Shown: piece by piece, positions 10,424 to 20,201 of the stretch
Position numbering within the stretch: position 1 is the first letter of the stretch
How the letters are laid out: the number at the start of each line of letters is the position of its first letter
From: Xanthobacter oligotrophicus
GTDB taxonomy: Bacteria > Pseudomonadota > Alphaproteobacteria > Rhizobiales > Xanthobacteraceae
DNA: 64,000 nucleotides
Reading direction: 5' to 3'
Assembly (NCBI RefSeq): GCF_008364685.1
Contig: NZ_VTTL01000005.1
Span: 186,001 to 250,000 of the forward strand
Made by a program: the position numbers and the translations under genes
The notes under the pieces: generated by a model
The model's input: the letters and a program-made list of their open reading frames with translations, nothing else
Told to the model about the DNA's origin: nothing
Database searches by the model: none

Positions 10424-11407
10424 ATGCCACCAATCATTTCGTTCGACGATGCTATCAGCGCAACTGCCAACCAAGATAGGGCTCTTCTAATCGGAAATGG
10501 CTTTTCTTCGAAATTTTTCAGTTATAAGACTCTGCTTGATTCTGTCGCCATTGGCTCAGAAGAGCCTGTTATGAAACTTTTTAAAAAGTTGGACACTTTT
10601 GATTTTGAATCTGTAATTCGCTCCTTGACGGATGCTGCGGCGGTTTCAGAAACGTATGGAGATACAGATAGCGCCTCGCGATTTTTGGGGGACGCTGATT
10701 CACTACGTGCGCAATTGGTGCATGCAATCCGAGCGAACCACCCAACGAATCGTACCGACATCGAAACAATCATCCCAAGTTGCATTGAATTTTTGAACAG
10801 TTTCAATAAATTCTTCTCGTTAAACTACGATCTATTACTATACTGGGTTCTGCTTGAAAACCCCAAGACGTTCGTGGGTGATGGATTTGGCCTTGGTGTG
10901 GTCAGTCAGGGGATGATAGGCCCATTCAAAGAGGGAGCTTATTGTAATACGTACTATCTGCACGGGGGGCTTCATTTATTTTCAGACCACCAAGGTGATA
11001 TCCATAAGCATCTAAAAAATTCGAACGGCATCATTGATGCGATCACAAGCACTATAGAGAACAAAAAGAAACTTCCAACATACGTCGCCGAAGGAACCTC
11101 TTGGCAAAAGGTGGCAAAAATAAATTCAGTTGAATATCTTAGATTTTGTTATACGACTTTAGGTCGTATGGAGGGAAACCTATTCATTTTCGGTCACTCA
11201 GCCGCAGATAATGATTCTCACATATATAATAAGATATTTTCATCTAATATTGAGCATATATATTTCGGAGTCTACAGGCCAAATTCTGAAAATATTGCGC
11301 AACTCGACTCTCAATTAGCTCGCTATCAAAGGCTTGCAAAATCGAAAATTGATTACACTTTTTACGATGCTGAAAGCGCAAAAGTCTGGGATCGGATCAC
11401 TCCGTAG
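10424..11407 (+). CDS. DUF4917 family protein, SIR2-like fold, orphan
   Basis: A 327-residue protein that I place in the DUF4917 family. It has the order of motifs seen in SIR2-like NAD-binding proteins: ALLIGNGFS near the N-terminus (G-x-G-x-S), FFSLNYDLLL in the middle (NYD), YYLHGGLHLF (HG), and LFIFGHSAADNDSHI (G-x-S-x-x-D-x-D-x-x-I) near the C-terminus. SIR2-like proteins with this pattern often act in phage defence by NAD depletion; for this family that is inference. Codon use is A/T-rich, unlike every neighbour. ATG 10424 has a G-rich site. No partner gene is adjacent. Confidence 0.75.
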   Translation: MPPIISFDDAISATANQDRALLIGNGFSSKFFSYKTLLDSVAIGSEEPVMKLFKKLDTFDFESVIRSLTDAAAVSETYGDTDSASRFLGDADSLRAQLVHAIRANHPTNRTDIETIIPSCIEFLNSFNKFFSLNYDLLLYWVLLENPKTFVGDGFGLGVVSQGMIGPFKEGAYCNTYYLHGGLHLFSDHQGDIHKHLKNSNGIIDAITSTIENKKKLPTYVAEGTSWQKVAKINSVEYLRFCYTTLGRMEGNLFIFGHSAADNDSHIYNKIFSSNIEHIYFGVYRPNSENIAQLDSQLARYQRLAKSKIDYTFYDAESAKVWDRITP

Positions 11408-11518
11408 CCTCGCCCCGATAACCCCCTTTCCACCTCCCCCACCCAACCGCTCACCCCCCATCCACCCCCTCCGCCGCCTATCCCGCCTAACCAACTGAAA
11501 TCCCACACACTCCCCCTC

Positions 11519-11534
11519 TGGCACACCCCTTGCT
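11519..11534 (+). promoter_or_regulatory. Sigma-54 (-24/-12) promoter of the hup operon
   Basis: TGGCAC ACCCC TTGCT: the invariant GG and GC are exactly 10 bases apart, matching the RpoN consensus at all key positions. It lies about 62 bases before the hupS start codon. The NtrC-type activator HupR is encoded in the same cluster. Confidence 0.88.
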
Positions 11535-11596
11535 GAACTTGCCCCAATCCCCCGGCCTCGACGCCGGTGGGGTGGTCAGCCAAGGGGGAGCGCCGG

Positions 11597-12705
11597 ATGG
11601 CCCTCGAGACGTTCTATGAAGTCATGCGGCGGCAGGGCATCACCCGCCGCTCGTTCCTGAAATACTGCTCGCTCACCGCCGCGGCCCTCGGCCTCGGGCC
11701 GGAGTTCGCGCCGCAGATCGCGGAGGCCATGGAGACCAAACCGCGCACCCCGGTGCTGTGGCTGCACGGGCTGGAATGCACCTGCTGCTCGGAAAGCTTC
11801 ATCCGCTCGGCCCATCCCTTGGCCAAGGATGTGGTGCTGAGCATGATCTCGCTGGATTACGACGACACCCTCATGGCCTCCGCCGGCCATCAGGCGGAAG
11901 CGATCCTCGACGAGGTGATGGAGAAGTACAAGGGCAACTACATCCTCGCGGTGGAAGGCAACCCGCCGCTGAACGAGGATGGCATGTATTGCATCATCGG
12001 CGGCAAGCCCTTCGTGGACCAGCTGAAGAAGGTGGCCAAAGACGCCAAGGCCATCATCTCCTGGGGCTCCTGCGCCTCCTATGGCTGCGTGCAGGCGGCC
12101 CGGCCCAACCCCACCCGCGCCACGCCGGTGCATGAGGTGATCTTCGACAAGCCCATCATCAAGGTGCCGGGCTGCCCGCCCATCGCCGAGGTGATGACCG
12201 GCGTCATCACCTACATGCTCACCTTCGACCGCCTGCCCGACCTCGACCGGCAGGGGCGGCCCAAGATGTTCTATTCCCAGCGCATCCACGACAAGTGCTA
12301 CCGCCGTCCCCATTTCGACGCCGGCCAGTATGTGGAGAGCTTCGACGACGAGGGCGCGCGCAAGGGCTACTGCCTCTACAAGGTGGGCTGCAAGGGCCCC
12401 ACCACCTACAACGCCTGCTCCACGGTACGCTGGAACGACGGCGTCTCCTTCCCCATCCAGGCCGGCCACGGCTGCATCGGCTGCTCGGAAGACGGCTTCT
12501 GGGACAAGGGCTCGTGGTACGCCCGCCTGTCCGACCTGAAGAGCGCCGGCTTCGGCATCGAATCCAACGCCGACCAGGTGGGCCTCATCGCCGCCGGCGC
12601 GGTGGGCGCGGGGGTGGCTGTGCATGCGGCGGTGAGCGCGCTCAAGCGCGCCCAGCACAAGACGACGGACAACAGCGCTGATACGGGCGCGACGGGAGGC
12701 GAGAA

Positions 12706-12709
<4 letters not shown>
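11597..12709 (+). CDS. hupS: Uptake [NiFe]-hydrogenase small subunit
   Basis: The 370-residue FeS electron-transfer subunit of a membrane-bound uptake hydrogenase. A twin-arginine signal ([10 protein letters not shown], 17-26) sends the folded dimer to the periplasm. Proximal-cluster cysteines are C61, C64, C159 and C193, plus the extra C63 and C164 that mark the [4Fe-3S] cluster of oxygen-tolerant enzymes. The distal and medial cluster ligands follow (HDKC 231-234, C259, C265, C274, C293, C296). A C-terminal hydrophobic anchor is at about 328-348. The ATG at 11597 has GGGGGAG six bases upstream. The stop overlaps the hupL start. Confidence 0.98.
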
Positions 12710-14520
<1,811 letters not shown>

Positions 14521-14532
14521 GGGAGGGATGCC

Positions 14533-15285
14533 ATGAGCGATACATCCCTCTCCGGCGCCGCGCCTCCGGCGGCCCCCGCGACCCCGGTCGCGCAGGCGAT
14601 CAAAGGTGGAAAGAAGCTGACCACCGTCTATGTGTACGAGGCGCCGGTGCGCCTCTGGCACTGGGTGAACGCGCTTTCCATCGTGGTGCTGTGCATCACC
14701 GGCTACTTCATCGGCTCGCCGTTCCCGACCCTGTCGGGGGAGGCGAGTTCCCACTACCTCATGGGCACCATCCGCTTCGTGCACTTCTCGGCGGGCTACA
14801 TCCTTGCCGTGGGCTTCCTGGGGCGGATCATCTGGGCCTTCTTCGGCAACAAGTATTCCCGCGAGCTGTTCACCTTCCCGTTCTGGCGGAAGAGCTTCTG
14901 GCGGGGCTTCTTCGTCGAGATCAAGTGGTATGCGTTCCTGAAGCCCCGCCCGCTGAAGTTCGTGGGGCACAATCCGCTGGCCCAGGTCTTCATGTTCTTC
15001 GTGATGGTGCTGGGGCTGGCCTTCATGATCGTCACCGGCTTCGCCCTCTATTCGGAAGGCACCGGGGCCGGCTCGTGGCAGGACAGGCTGTTCGGCTGGG
15101 TGCTGCCGCTGCTGGGCGGGTCCATGCAGGTGCACACGCTGCATCACCTGGGCATGTGGGTGATCATCCTGTTCGTGATCATCCATGTCTATTCGGTGAT
15201 CCGCGAGGACATCATGTCCCGCCAGACCATGGTCTCGGCCATCACCAACGGCCATCGCACCTTCCGGGACGACGATCCGGAGTGA
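14533..15285 (+). CDS. hupC: Ni/Fe-hydrogenase b-type cytochrome subunit
   Basis: A 250-residue membrane cytochrome b that anchors HupSL and passes electrons from the small subunit to quinone. Four hydrophobic helices are seen (about 45-65, 85-110, 150-170, 205-225) with haem-ligand histidines in RLWHWVNAL, VHFSAGYI, and LHHLGMWVIILFVIIHVYSV. The soluble N-terminus is a short Ala/Pro-rich extension. A GGGAGG site precedes the ATG by a few bases. A strong terminator-like hairpin follows closely, so hupSLC can be a unit of its own. Confidence 0.96.
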   Translation: MSDTSLSGAAPPAAPATPVAQAIKGGKKLTTVYVYEAPVRLWHWVNALSIVVLCITGYFIGSPFPTLSGEASSHYLMGTIRFVHFSAGYILAVGFLGRIIWAFFGNKYSRELFTFPFWRKSFWRGFFVEIKWYAFLKPRPLKFVGHNPLAQVFMFFVMVLGLAFMIVTGFALYSEGTGAGSWQDRLFGWVLPLLGGSMQVHTLHHLGMWVIILFVIIHVYSVIREDIMSRQTMVSAITNGHRTFRDDDPE

Positions 15286-15307
15286 GCGGCGCAAGCAGCT
15301 TGGAAGG

Positions 15308-15337
15308 AAAGGGCGCGGCCTCGGCCGCGCCCTTTTT
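15308..15337 (+). terminator. Rho-independent terminator after hupC
   Basis: A perfect 10-bp stem, GGGCGCGGCC (15311-15320) and GGCCGCGCCC (15323-15332), with a two-base loop, flanked by AAA and followed by TTTTT. It begins 23 bases after the hupC stop, inside what is usually an uninterrupted hup operon. Confidence 0.85.
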
Positions 15338-15679
15338 GTTTGGCGTGCCGTCCCGTGTTTTTCGGTCAGGAAGGGGGCACGCCCGTGCTTGCGCTGTCGC
15401 ATGTTGCCGCAAGGTCAGGCGGCTGTGTGGGCTCGGAGTGGTGTGAAATAGCATCCCGCCATGCGGAAAATGGAAATCAGAATTCCAATTTGTGGATGAA
15501 AATGCGAGGGTTCTTCCACTTGTCATGCAGGCGCCACGTATGAGGTATGCAGCCGCCACGATCCGAATCAACGCTTTGTCCGGAATTGCGAACGACTGGC
15601 ATGCTCTTTGAATTGGAGGATCTCGAAAATCAGGCGGCGGTAGACCGCCGTGGGAGGCTAGCCAGGAGGGATGCGTCGC
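15338..15679 (+). other. Long hupC-hupD spacer with possible second promoter
   Basis: A 340-base stretch without a convincing gene. Two short open frames cover it but lack ribosome sites and family likeness. Its middle (about 15445-15510) is more A/T-rich than its surroundings. The one recognisable signal is a sigma-54-like site at 15597-15612. Confidence 0.6.
15597..15612 (+). promoter_or_regulatory. Possible sigma-54 promoter before hupD
   Basis: TGGCATG CTCT TTGAA: GG at 15598-15599 and the -12 dinucleotide at 15610-15611 are 10 bases apart as required, but the -12 reads GA rather than the consensus GC. It lies about 68 bases before the hupD start, close to the distance found at hupS. Confidence 0.4.
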
Positions 15680-16306
15680 ATGGACGACGATCGGCAAGTT
15701 GCGCGCATTCTGGTGCTCGGCATCGGCAACATCCTGTGGGCTGACGAGGGCTTCGGCGTCCGCGTGCTGGAGGCTCTCGACGCCTCGCACGTCTTCCCCG
15801 ACACCGTCACTTTGCTCGATGGCGGGACCCAGGGCCTCTATCTCTTGCCCTATCTGGAAGAGGCGGACGGCGTGGTCATCGTGGACGCGGTGGATTACGG
15901 CCTTGTCCCCGGCACCCTCCACATCCTCGCCGATGGCGAGGTGCCCGCCGTGCTCGCCGCCCGCAAGGTGAGCCTGCACCAGACCGGCTTCCAGGAAATC
16001 CTCGGCCTACTCGCCTTGCGCGGCAAGACTCCCGCACGCATCGTTCTGGTGGGCGTGCAGCCCGAGCTGCTGGACGATTACGGCGGCGGCCTCACCGCCA
16101 CCATCGCCGCCCAGGTGGAGCCGGCGGCGCGCAAGGTGCTCGACATCCTGAAGGACGAGTTCGGGGTGGTTCCCGCGCCCCGCGCGGGAGAGGGCAGCCT
16201 CGTCACCGCCGCGGTCGGCCGGCAGTCCTACGAGAGCGAGCGTCCGAGCGCCGAGGCGGCATGCCGCATCGGCGACCCCCGCGTGCTCGCCACGCCCCGG
16301 AGCTGA
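15680..16306 (+). CDS. hupD: Hydrogenase maturation protease
   Basis: The endopeptidase (HyaD/HybD family) that cuts the C-terminal peptide off HupL once nickel is in place. It shows the family signature ILVLGIGNILWADEGFGVRVLEAL with the nickel-sensing Glu and Asp, DGGTQGLYLLPYLEEADGVVIVDAVDYG, and SLHQTGFQEILGL. 208 residues from the ATG at 15680; an ATG three codons earlier abuts the AGGAGGG site too closely. The C-terminal 40 residues are less conserved. It opens the accessory-gene run and is separated from hupC by an unusually long gap. Confidence 0.95.
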   Translation: MDDDRQVARILVLGIGNILWADEGFGVRVLEALDASHVFPDTVTLLDGGTQGLYLLPYLEEADGVVIVDAVDYGLVPGTLHILADGEVPAVLAARKVSLHQTGFQEILGLLALRGKTPARIVLVGVQPELLDDYGGGLTATIAAQVEPAARKVLDILKDEFGVVPAPRAGEGSLVTAAVGRQSYESERPSAEAACRIGDPRVLATPRS

Positions 16307-16309
16307 GCC

Positions 16310-16642
16310 ATGTGCCTCGGCCTTCCCATGCGCATCGAGGAGGTGGAGGGCACCTTTGCTTTGTGCCGCGCCGAGGACGCGCGCGAGCGGGTGGACCTCG
16401 CGTTGGTGCCTGAGGCGCGTGCCGGCGACCATGTGCTGGTGTTTCAGGGCACCGCCCGCCGTCTGCTGGACGCCGACGAGGCGCGCCTCATCACCGATGC
16501 GCTCAAAGGCGTCGCCGCCATCATGGCGGGGGAGGCGGACACCGCAGCCATCGACCGCGCCTTCGCCGACCTCGCCGACCGCGAGCCCACTTTGCCGCCC
16601 CATCTCGCCGCGGCCTATGCCGCCGGCCGAAAGGAAGCCTGA
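16310..16642 (+). CDS. hupF: HupF, HypC-family hydrogenase chaperone
   Basis: A 110-residue paralogue of HypC with the invariant MCLGLPM start, where Cys2 binds the iron precursor. In Rhizobium HupF protects HupL during synthesis in the presence of oxygen. It is longer than HypC at the C-terminus (EPTLPPHLAAAYAAGRKEA), as HupF proteins are. It begins three bases after hupD and its stop overlaps hupG by one base. A second family member, the true HypC, is at 22752. Confidence 0.93.
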   Translation: MCLGLPMRIEEVEGTFALCRAEDARERVDLALVPEARAGDHVLVFQGTARRLLDADEARLITDALKGVAAIMAGEADTAAIDRAFADLADREPTLPPHLAAAYAAGRKEA

Positions 16643-17052
16643 TGTCCGAGGCCGCGATCCCCGATCCCAACCTGCATCCCCTGGTGCGCCGGCTCGTGTC
16701 CGAGCGCGCCTGGCCCTATCTCGAAGCGCCCGAGGACACCGCGCGGCTCGATGCCCGCGACCATTTCCTGTTCCTGCCGGCCCACGGCAAGGCGCATCTG
16801 GAAAGCCCGGACATCGCCGTGGTCCTGCCCGAGCTGGTGAATGCGCTGGGCGGCGAGGCGGTGCTCGGCGTCGCGGTGGCGGGGCCGAAGACCGAGGCCG
16901 CATTGCGTGACGCGCTCAGCCTCGCGCTGCCGGCCATCGTGGTGGTGCGCGGCGGCCTGCCGGTGGGCGCCATCTCCCGCATGCGTGACTGGGACGAATA
17001 TCTCGAACGCCTCGGCGCGCTGCTGAAGACCCCGTCCGCCGCCACCCACTGA
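16642..17052 (+). CDS. hupG: Hydrogenase accessory protein HupG (HyaE family)
   Basis: A 136-residue thioredoxin-fold protein of the HyaE/HupG family, a chaperone thought to act on the small subunit or its Tat export. The fold pattern is recognisable (RDHFLFLPAHGKAHLESPDIAVVLPEL, then GVAVAGPKTEAALR and PAIVVVRGGLPVGAISRMRDWDEYL), but the CxxC of active thioredoxins is absent, as in HyaE. It overlaps hupF by one base and is followed after 30 bases by hupH. Confidence 0.88.
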   Translation: MSEAAIPDPNLHPLVRRLVSERAWPYLEAPEDTARLDARDHFLFLPAHGKAHLESPDIAVVLPELVNALGGEAVLGVAVAGPKTEAALRDALSLALPAIVVVRGGLPVGAISRMRDWDEYLERLGALLKTPSAATH

Positions 17053-17082
17053 GGTTAAGACCCACAAGAAGGCACGCCCCGA

Positions 17083-17937
17083 ATGTCCTCTTCCCCCTTC
17101 GCCACACAGCCCCCCGTCGGCTTCGGTCCTGGCAGCCAGTCCGGCAGCGACGAGGAGGGCCTCGCCTATCTGCCGCTGCCCTCCGGCATGCGCATCTTCG
17201 AGGCTCATCTGCCGGAGGTGGAGGACGCCGATCGCCTCGCCCCGGCGCTCAGCGTGCTGGAACAGGTGATCGCGGCGCTCCAGGCCTGGCAGCCGGGGAC
17301 GAGCCACGTCATCCCGCTCACCCATCTCGACCGGGACAATATCGCTTTGGTGGACGAGGCCATGGGCGAGGGGGAAGTGGCCATCAAGGTGGCGGCATTC
17401 GGCGATGCCCGCGCCATGGAGATCCAGGAAGCGACCTTTGCCGGGGTGTGGCGCCTGCGGGGTGCCGCCGGCACCGACCGCATCGAGGTGGCGGCCTTCC
17501 CGCGCGGCGCGCTGGTGCGGGCCTTCGGGCTGGGAACGGGCATCGACCTCGAGGGCCTGGACACGCCGGCACCCGGCATCTTCAATGCGCCGGCGCTTCT
17601 GGTGGAGATCGACCACCGCGCCCGCTCCCGCCAGCCGGGGGAATTGCCCCACGTCATCAACCTGTCGCTGCTGCCCCACACGCCCGAAGACCTCGCCATG
17701 CTCGACGAGCGGCTGGGGCAGGGGGCGACCACCGTGCTCTCGCGCGGCTACGGCAATTGCCGCATCGACGCCTGCGCCACGCGGAACGTCTGGCGGGTGC
17801 GCTTCTATAATTCGCAGGACATGCTCATCCTCGACACCATCGAGGTGACCGAGGTGCCGGAAGTGGCCTGCGCCGCCCGCGAGGACATCGCCGACAGCGC
17901 CGAGCGCCTCACCGACGTGCTCGCGGCGATCCGGTGA
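17083..17937 (+). CDS. hupH: Hydrogenase expression/formation protein HupH (HyaF family)
   Basis: A 284-residue accessory protein of the HyaF/HupH family, needed for assembly of the small-subunit FeS clusters or the complete dimer in related systems. Recognisable blocks: an N-terminal AYLPLPSGMRIFEAHLPEVED, the central LGEGEVAIKVAA-like stretch (VDEAMGEGEVAIKV), PGIFNAPALLVEIDHRAR, and LSRGYGNCRIDACATRNVWRVRFYNSQD. The ATG follows a GAAGGCACG-type weak site. Its stop overlaps the next gene's GTG. Confidence 0.92.
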   Translation: MSSSPFATQPPVGFGPGSQSGSDEEGLAYLPLPSGMRIFEAHLPEVEDADRLAPALSVLEQVIAALQAWQPGTSHVIPLTHLDRDNIALVDEAMGEGEVAIKVAAFGDARAMEIQEATFAGVWRLRGAAGTDRIEVAAFPRGALVRAFGLGTGIDLEGLDTPAPGIFNAPALLVEIDHRARSRQPGELPHVINLSLLPHTPEDLAMLDERLGQGATTVLSRGYGNCRIDACATRNVWRVRFYNSQDMLILDTIEVTEVPEVACAAREDIADSAERLTDVLAAIR

Positions 17938-18857
17938 GCGCCATGTCCGCCACCTCCTCCCCCTCCCACGCCTTCTTCGAAGGCTCCTATCTGGGCGACC
18001 GGGCGCGCCTTGCCCCCACCGCGCGCCTGGAATGCAAGATATGCTGGCACGTCTACGACCCCGCCGAGGGGTGCGAGACGTGGCAGATCCCGGCCGGCAC
18101 GCCGTTCACCGCGCTGCCCGAGCACTGGCGCTGCCCGGTGTGCGACGGCGCGCGCGACCAGTTCATGGTGCTGGATGGCGGCGCGCCGGATCTTCCTTCG
18201 GTCTCCGTGCCCGCGCTCGCACCGGCGGTGGATCCCCATCTGGAAGCCCAGCTGAAGGACATGCCGGGGCGGTTCGAGGCGGTGTTCCGCGAGATCCATT
18301 CGGCCAAGATGAAGGGCGTGCCCTTCGTGAACGAGAGCCTGGGGGTGAAGGCGGTAGGCTTCCGCGCCCATGAGGGTCGCGCGCTCGGCGTGCTGGTGAC
18401 GCCTTGGTTCATGAATCTCGTGCTATTGCCCGGTGCGCAGGACGACTGGAGTGGCCTGAAAACCGGCGACAAGGAGCTGATCGCCTTCCCGTCCGGGGCG
18501 TATGAATTTCTCGCCGCCAACCGGCCGGAGACGGGGCCCTACAAGGCCTGCTCCCTGTTCTCGCCCATGTTCGACTTCTCCTCCATGCTGCAGGCGGTGG
18601 AGACGGCGGCGGCGGTACTGCCGGCGCTGTTCGATGTCGCCAACCGGGAGGAGGGCACCCGCTCCGGCGAGATCCGCCGACGCGCGGAAGAGGAGGCGGC
18701 GGCGCTGGCCCAGGCCGAAGCTGCGGCGCTCGCGTCCGAAGAGCCCGCCCCCCGGCCCGCCGGTCCGCCGCCCGAGATGTCCCGCCGCGCCGTGATCCTC
18801 GGCCCGCGCGCGGCACAGAGCGCGGCCCCGGAAGGCCCGCAGGACAGCATCGCATGA
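17934..18857 (+). CDS. hupJ: HupI-HupJ fusion: rubredoxin joined to HybE-type chaperone
   Basis: A 307-residue fusion. Residues about 30-77 are a hydrogenase-type rubredoxin with iron ligands C34, C37 (CKICWHVYDP) and C67, C70 (RCPVCDGA). After a linker, residues about 90-230 match the HybE/HupJ chaperone (FEAVFREIHSAKMKGVPFVN, VLVTPWFMNLVLLPG, FPSGAYEFLAA, CSLFSPMFDFSSM), and the tail is Ala/Glu-rich. In Rhizobium these are separate genes hupI and hupJ. The likely job is redox-assisted maturation of HupS under oxygen. The GTG at 17934 overlaps the hupH stop; an ATG at 17943 is an alternative. Confidence 0.93.
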   Translation: MSAMSATSSPSHAFFEGSYLGDRARLAPTARLECKICWHVYDPAEGCETWQIPAGTPFTALPEHWRCPVCDGARDQFMVLDGGAPDLPSVSVPALAPAVDPHLEAQLKDMPGRFEAVFREIHSAKMKGVPFVNESLGVKAVGFRAHEGRALGVLVTPWFMNLVLLPGAQDDWSGLKTGDKELIAFPSGAYEFLAANRPETGPYKACSLFSPMFDFSSMLQAVETAAAVLPALFDVANREEGTRSGEIRRRAEEEAAALAQAEAAALASEEPAPRPAGPPPEMSRRAVILGPRAAQSAAPEGPQDSIA

Positions 18858-19867
18858 TCCACGCTCCCGCCACGCTCCGCCGCCTCACCATCGCGCTCGA
18901 TCAGCGCGCGGGGAGGGAGGGCGCGGAAACTTGGCGCTTTGGGCGGGAGACCGGGCTGGACCCGGCGCAGGCGCTGGTGGGCCGCACGCCGCAGGAGGCG
19001 GCGCGGCTCGCGCCCCTCGTCTTCAACCTGTGCGGCGCCGCACACAGCTTTGCCGCCGCCACCGCCCTCGGCCTGCCGGCGGCGGCGGATGGGGCGGCGG
19101 ACGGGGTGACCATGGCGCGGGAGACCGTGCGCGACCACGCCCTCGCCATGCTCCACGCCTGGCCGCAGGCGCTGGGCGAGGCGCCCGACCGCGCCGCGCT
19201 GGGCCTGTTGGCCCGACCGGGACGCACCGAGGATTTCGCCACGGCGCTGGTGGGGCAGGGGGCAGACCTGCCGTCCTTCTCGCCCGCCGAGCTGGACGCG
19301 TGGCTTGCCGAGGCGCCTACGGCCACCGCCCGCCTGCTGGCCCGCTTGCGCCGCGACACCGATCCCGCCGAGGGGCGGGCGGGGCTGCCGGAGTTGACGG
19401 TGCAGGACGTGGCGACGGCACTCGATCCCGCGCGGGCTTCAATCGCAGGCGGTCTCCGCGAGACCGGCGCCCTCGGACGCGTGGCGCGCACCCCGCTGGT
19501 CGCCGCCCTTCTCGTCCGCGAGGGGCCGAGCCTGTTCGTGCGCCTGCTGGCCCGGCTGGTGGATTGCCTCGTGGCGCTGAAACCTGCACCCCTTTCGACA
19601 GACGATCTGCCCCCCGGCCTCGGCATCGCGCCCGCCGCGCGCGGGCTGCTGGGCCATGGGGCGCGGGTGGAGGCGGGGCGCGTCGCGGCCTATCGCATCC
19701 TCTCCCCCAGCGCGTGGAACCTTGCCCCCGGCGGCCTGCTGGAACGCGCCTTCGCGGCGCTGACTCCCGGTCCGGGCGTGCGGCGGCTGGCGCCGCTGCT
19801 GGTGTCGGCCATCAATCCCTGCGTGCCGGTCACCCTGTCCTTCGCGGAGGAGCCGGCCCATGCATGA
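18854..19867 (+). CDS. hupK: Hydrogenase expression protein HupK
   Basis: A 337-residue accessory protein of the HupK family, regarded as a degenerate relative of the large subunit that may act as a scaffold for the active-site cluster. Echoes of the nickel motifs remain: VFNLCGAAHSFAAA (C60, H64) in place of CGxCxxxH, and SAINPCVPVTLSF at the C-terminus in place of DPCxxC. It overlaps hupIJ by four bases and hypA by eight. Very Ala/Arg-rich, as is typical. Confidence 0.9.
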   Translation: MIHAPATLRRLTIALDQRAGREGAETWRFGRETGLDPAQALVGRTPQEAARLAPLVFNLCGAAHSFAAATALGLPAAADGAADGVTMARETVRDHALAMLHAWPQALGEAPDRAALGLLARPGRTEDFATALVGQGADLPSFSPAELDAWLAEAPTATARLLARLRRDTDPAEGRAGLPELTVQDVATALDPARASIAGGLRETGALGRVARTPLVAALLVREGPSLFVRLLARLVDCLVALKPAPLSTDDLPPGLGIAPAARGLLGHGARVEAGRVAAYRILSPSAWNLAPGGLLERAFAALTPGPGVRRLAPLLVSAINPCVPVTLSFAEEPAHA

Positions 19868-20201
19868 GATGGCCGTGTGCGAGAGCCTGCTCTCCGCCAT
19901 GGAAGAGGCGGCGCAGGCGCAGAATTTCTCCCGCGTCACCCGCGTGCGCCTTGCCATCGGCCGCTTCGCCGGCATTGAGGTGGAGGCCCTGCGCTTCGGC
20001 TTCGACGTGGTCATGCGCGGCTCCCTCGCCGAGGGCGCCGAACTGGTGGTGTTGGAAGAGGACGGCAGCGCCTGGTGCTTCGACTGCTGCGAGACGGTGG
20101 CGCTCTCCCACCGCCTCGCCTCCTGCCCGAAATGCGGCGGGGAACGCCTCGTGCCCAACGGCGGCACGGACATGAAGATCAAGGACCTGGAGGTGTTGTG
20201 A
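19860..20201 (+). CDS. hypA: Hydrogenase nickel incorporation protein HypA
   Basis: A 113-residue nickel metallochaperone. The N-terminal MHEM holds the nickel ligand His2, and the zinc site is formed by C73, C76 (CFDC) and C89, C92 (CPKC). It passes nickel to the large subunit together with HypB. The start overlaps the end of hupK, and its TGA shares a base with the hypB ATG. Confidence 0.96.
   Translation: MHEMAVCESLLSAMEEAAQAQNFSRVTRVRLAIGRFAGIEVEALRFGFDVVMRGSLAEGAELVVLEEDGSAWCFDCCETVALSHRLASCPKCGGERLVPNGGTDMKIKDLEVL

Noticed and set aside
11324-11336. TATCAAAGGCTTG, a full match to the IHF consensus, upstream of the hup promoter
   Set aside because: It lies about 190 bases upstream of the -24 element, inside an AT-rich coding sequence where such matches arise by chance; IHF sites in such promoters are normally closer.
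11408-11518. C-rich stretch of repeated CCACCCCC-like runs before hupS
   Set aside because: Low complexity only; no regular unit length, palindrome or coding potential.
15340-15543. Possible small genes in the hupC-hupD gap (two open frames of 65-67 codons)
   Set aside because: No ribosome site, no signal peptide or domain, and they overlap the terminator or the promoter-like site.
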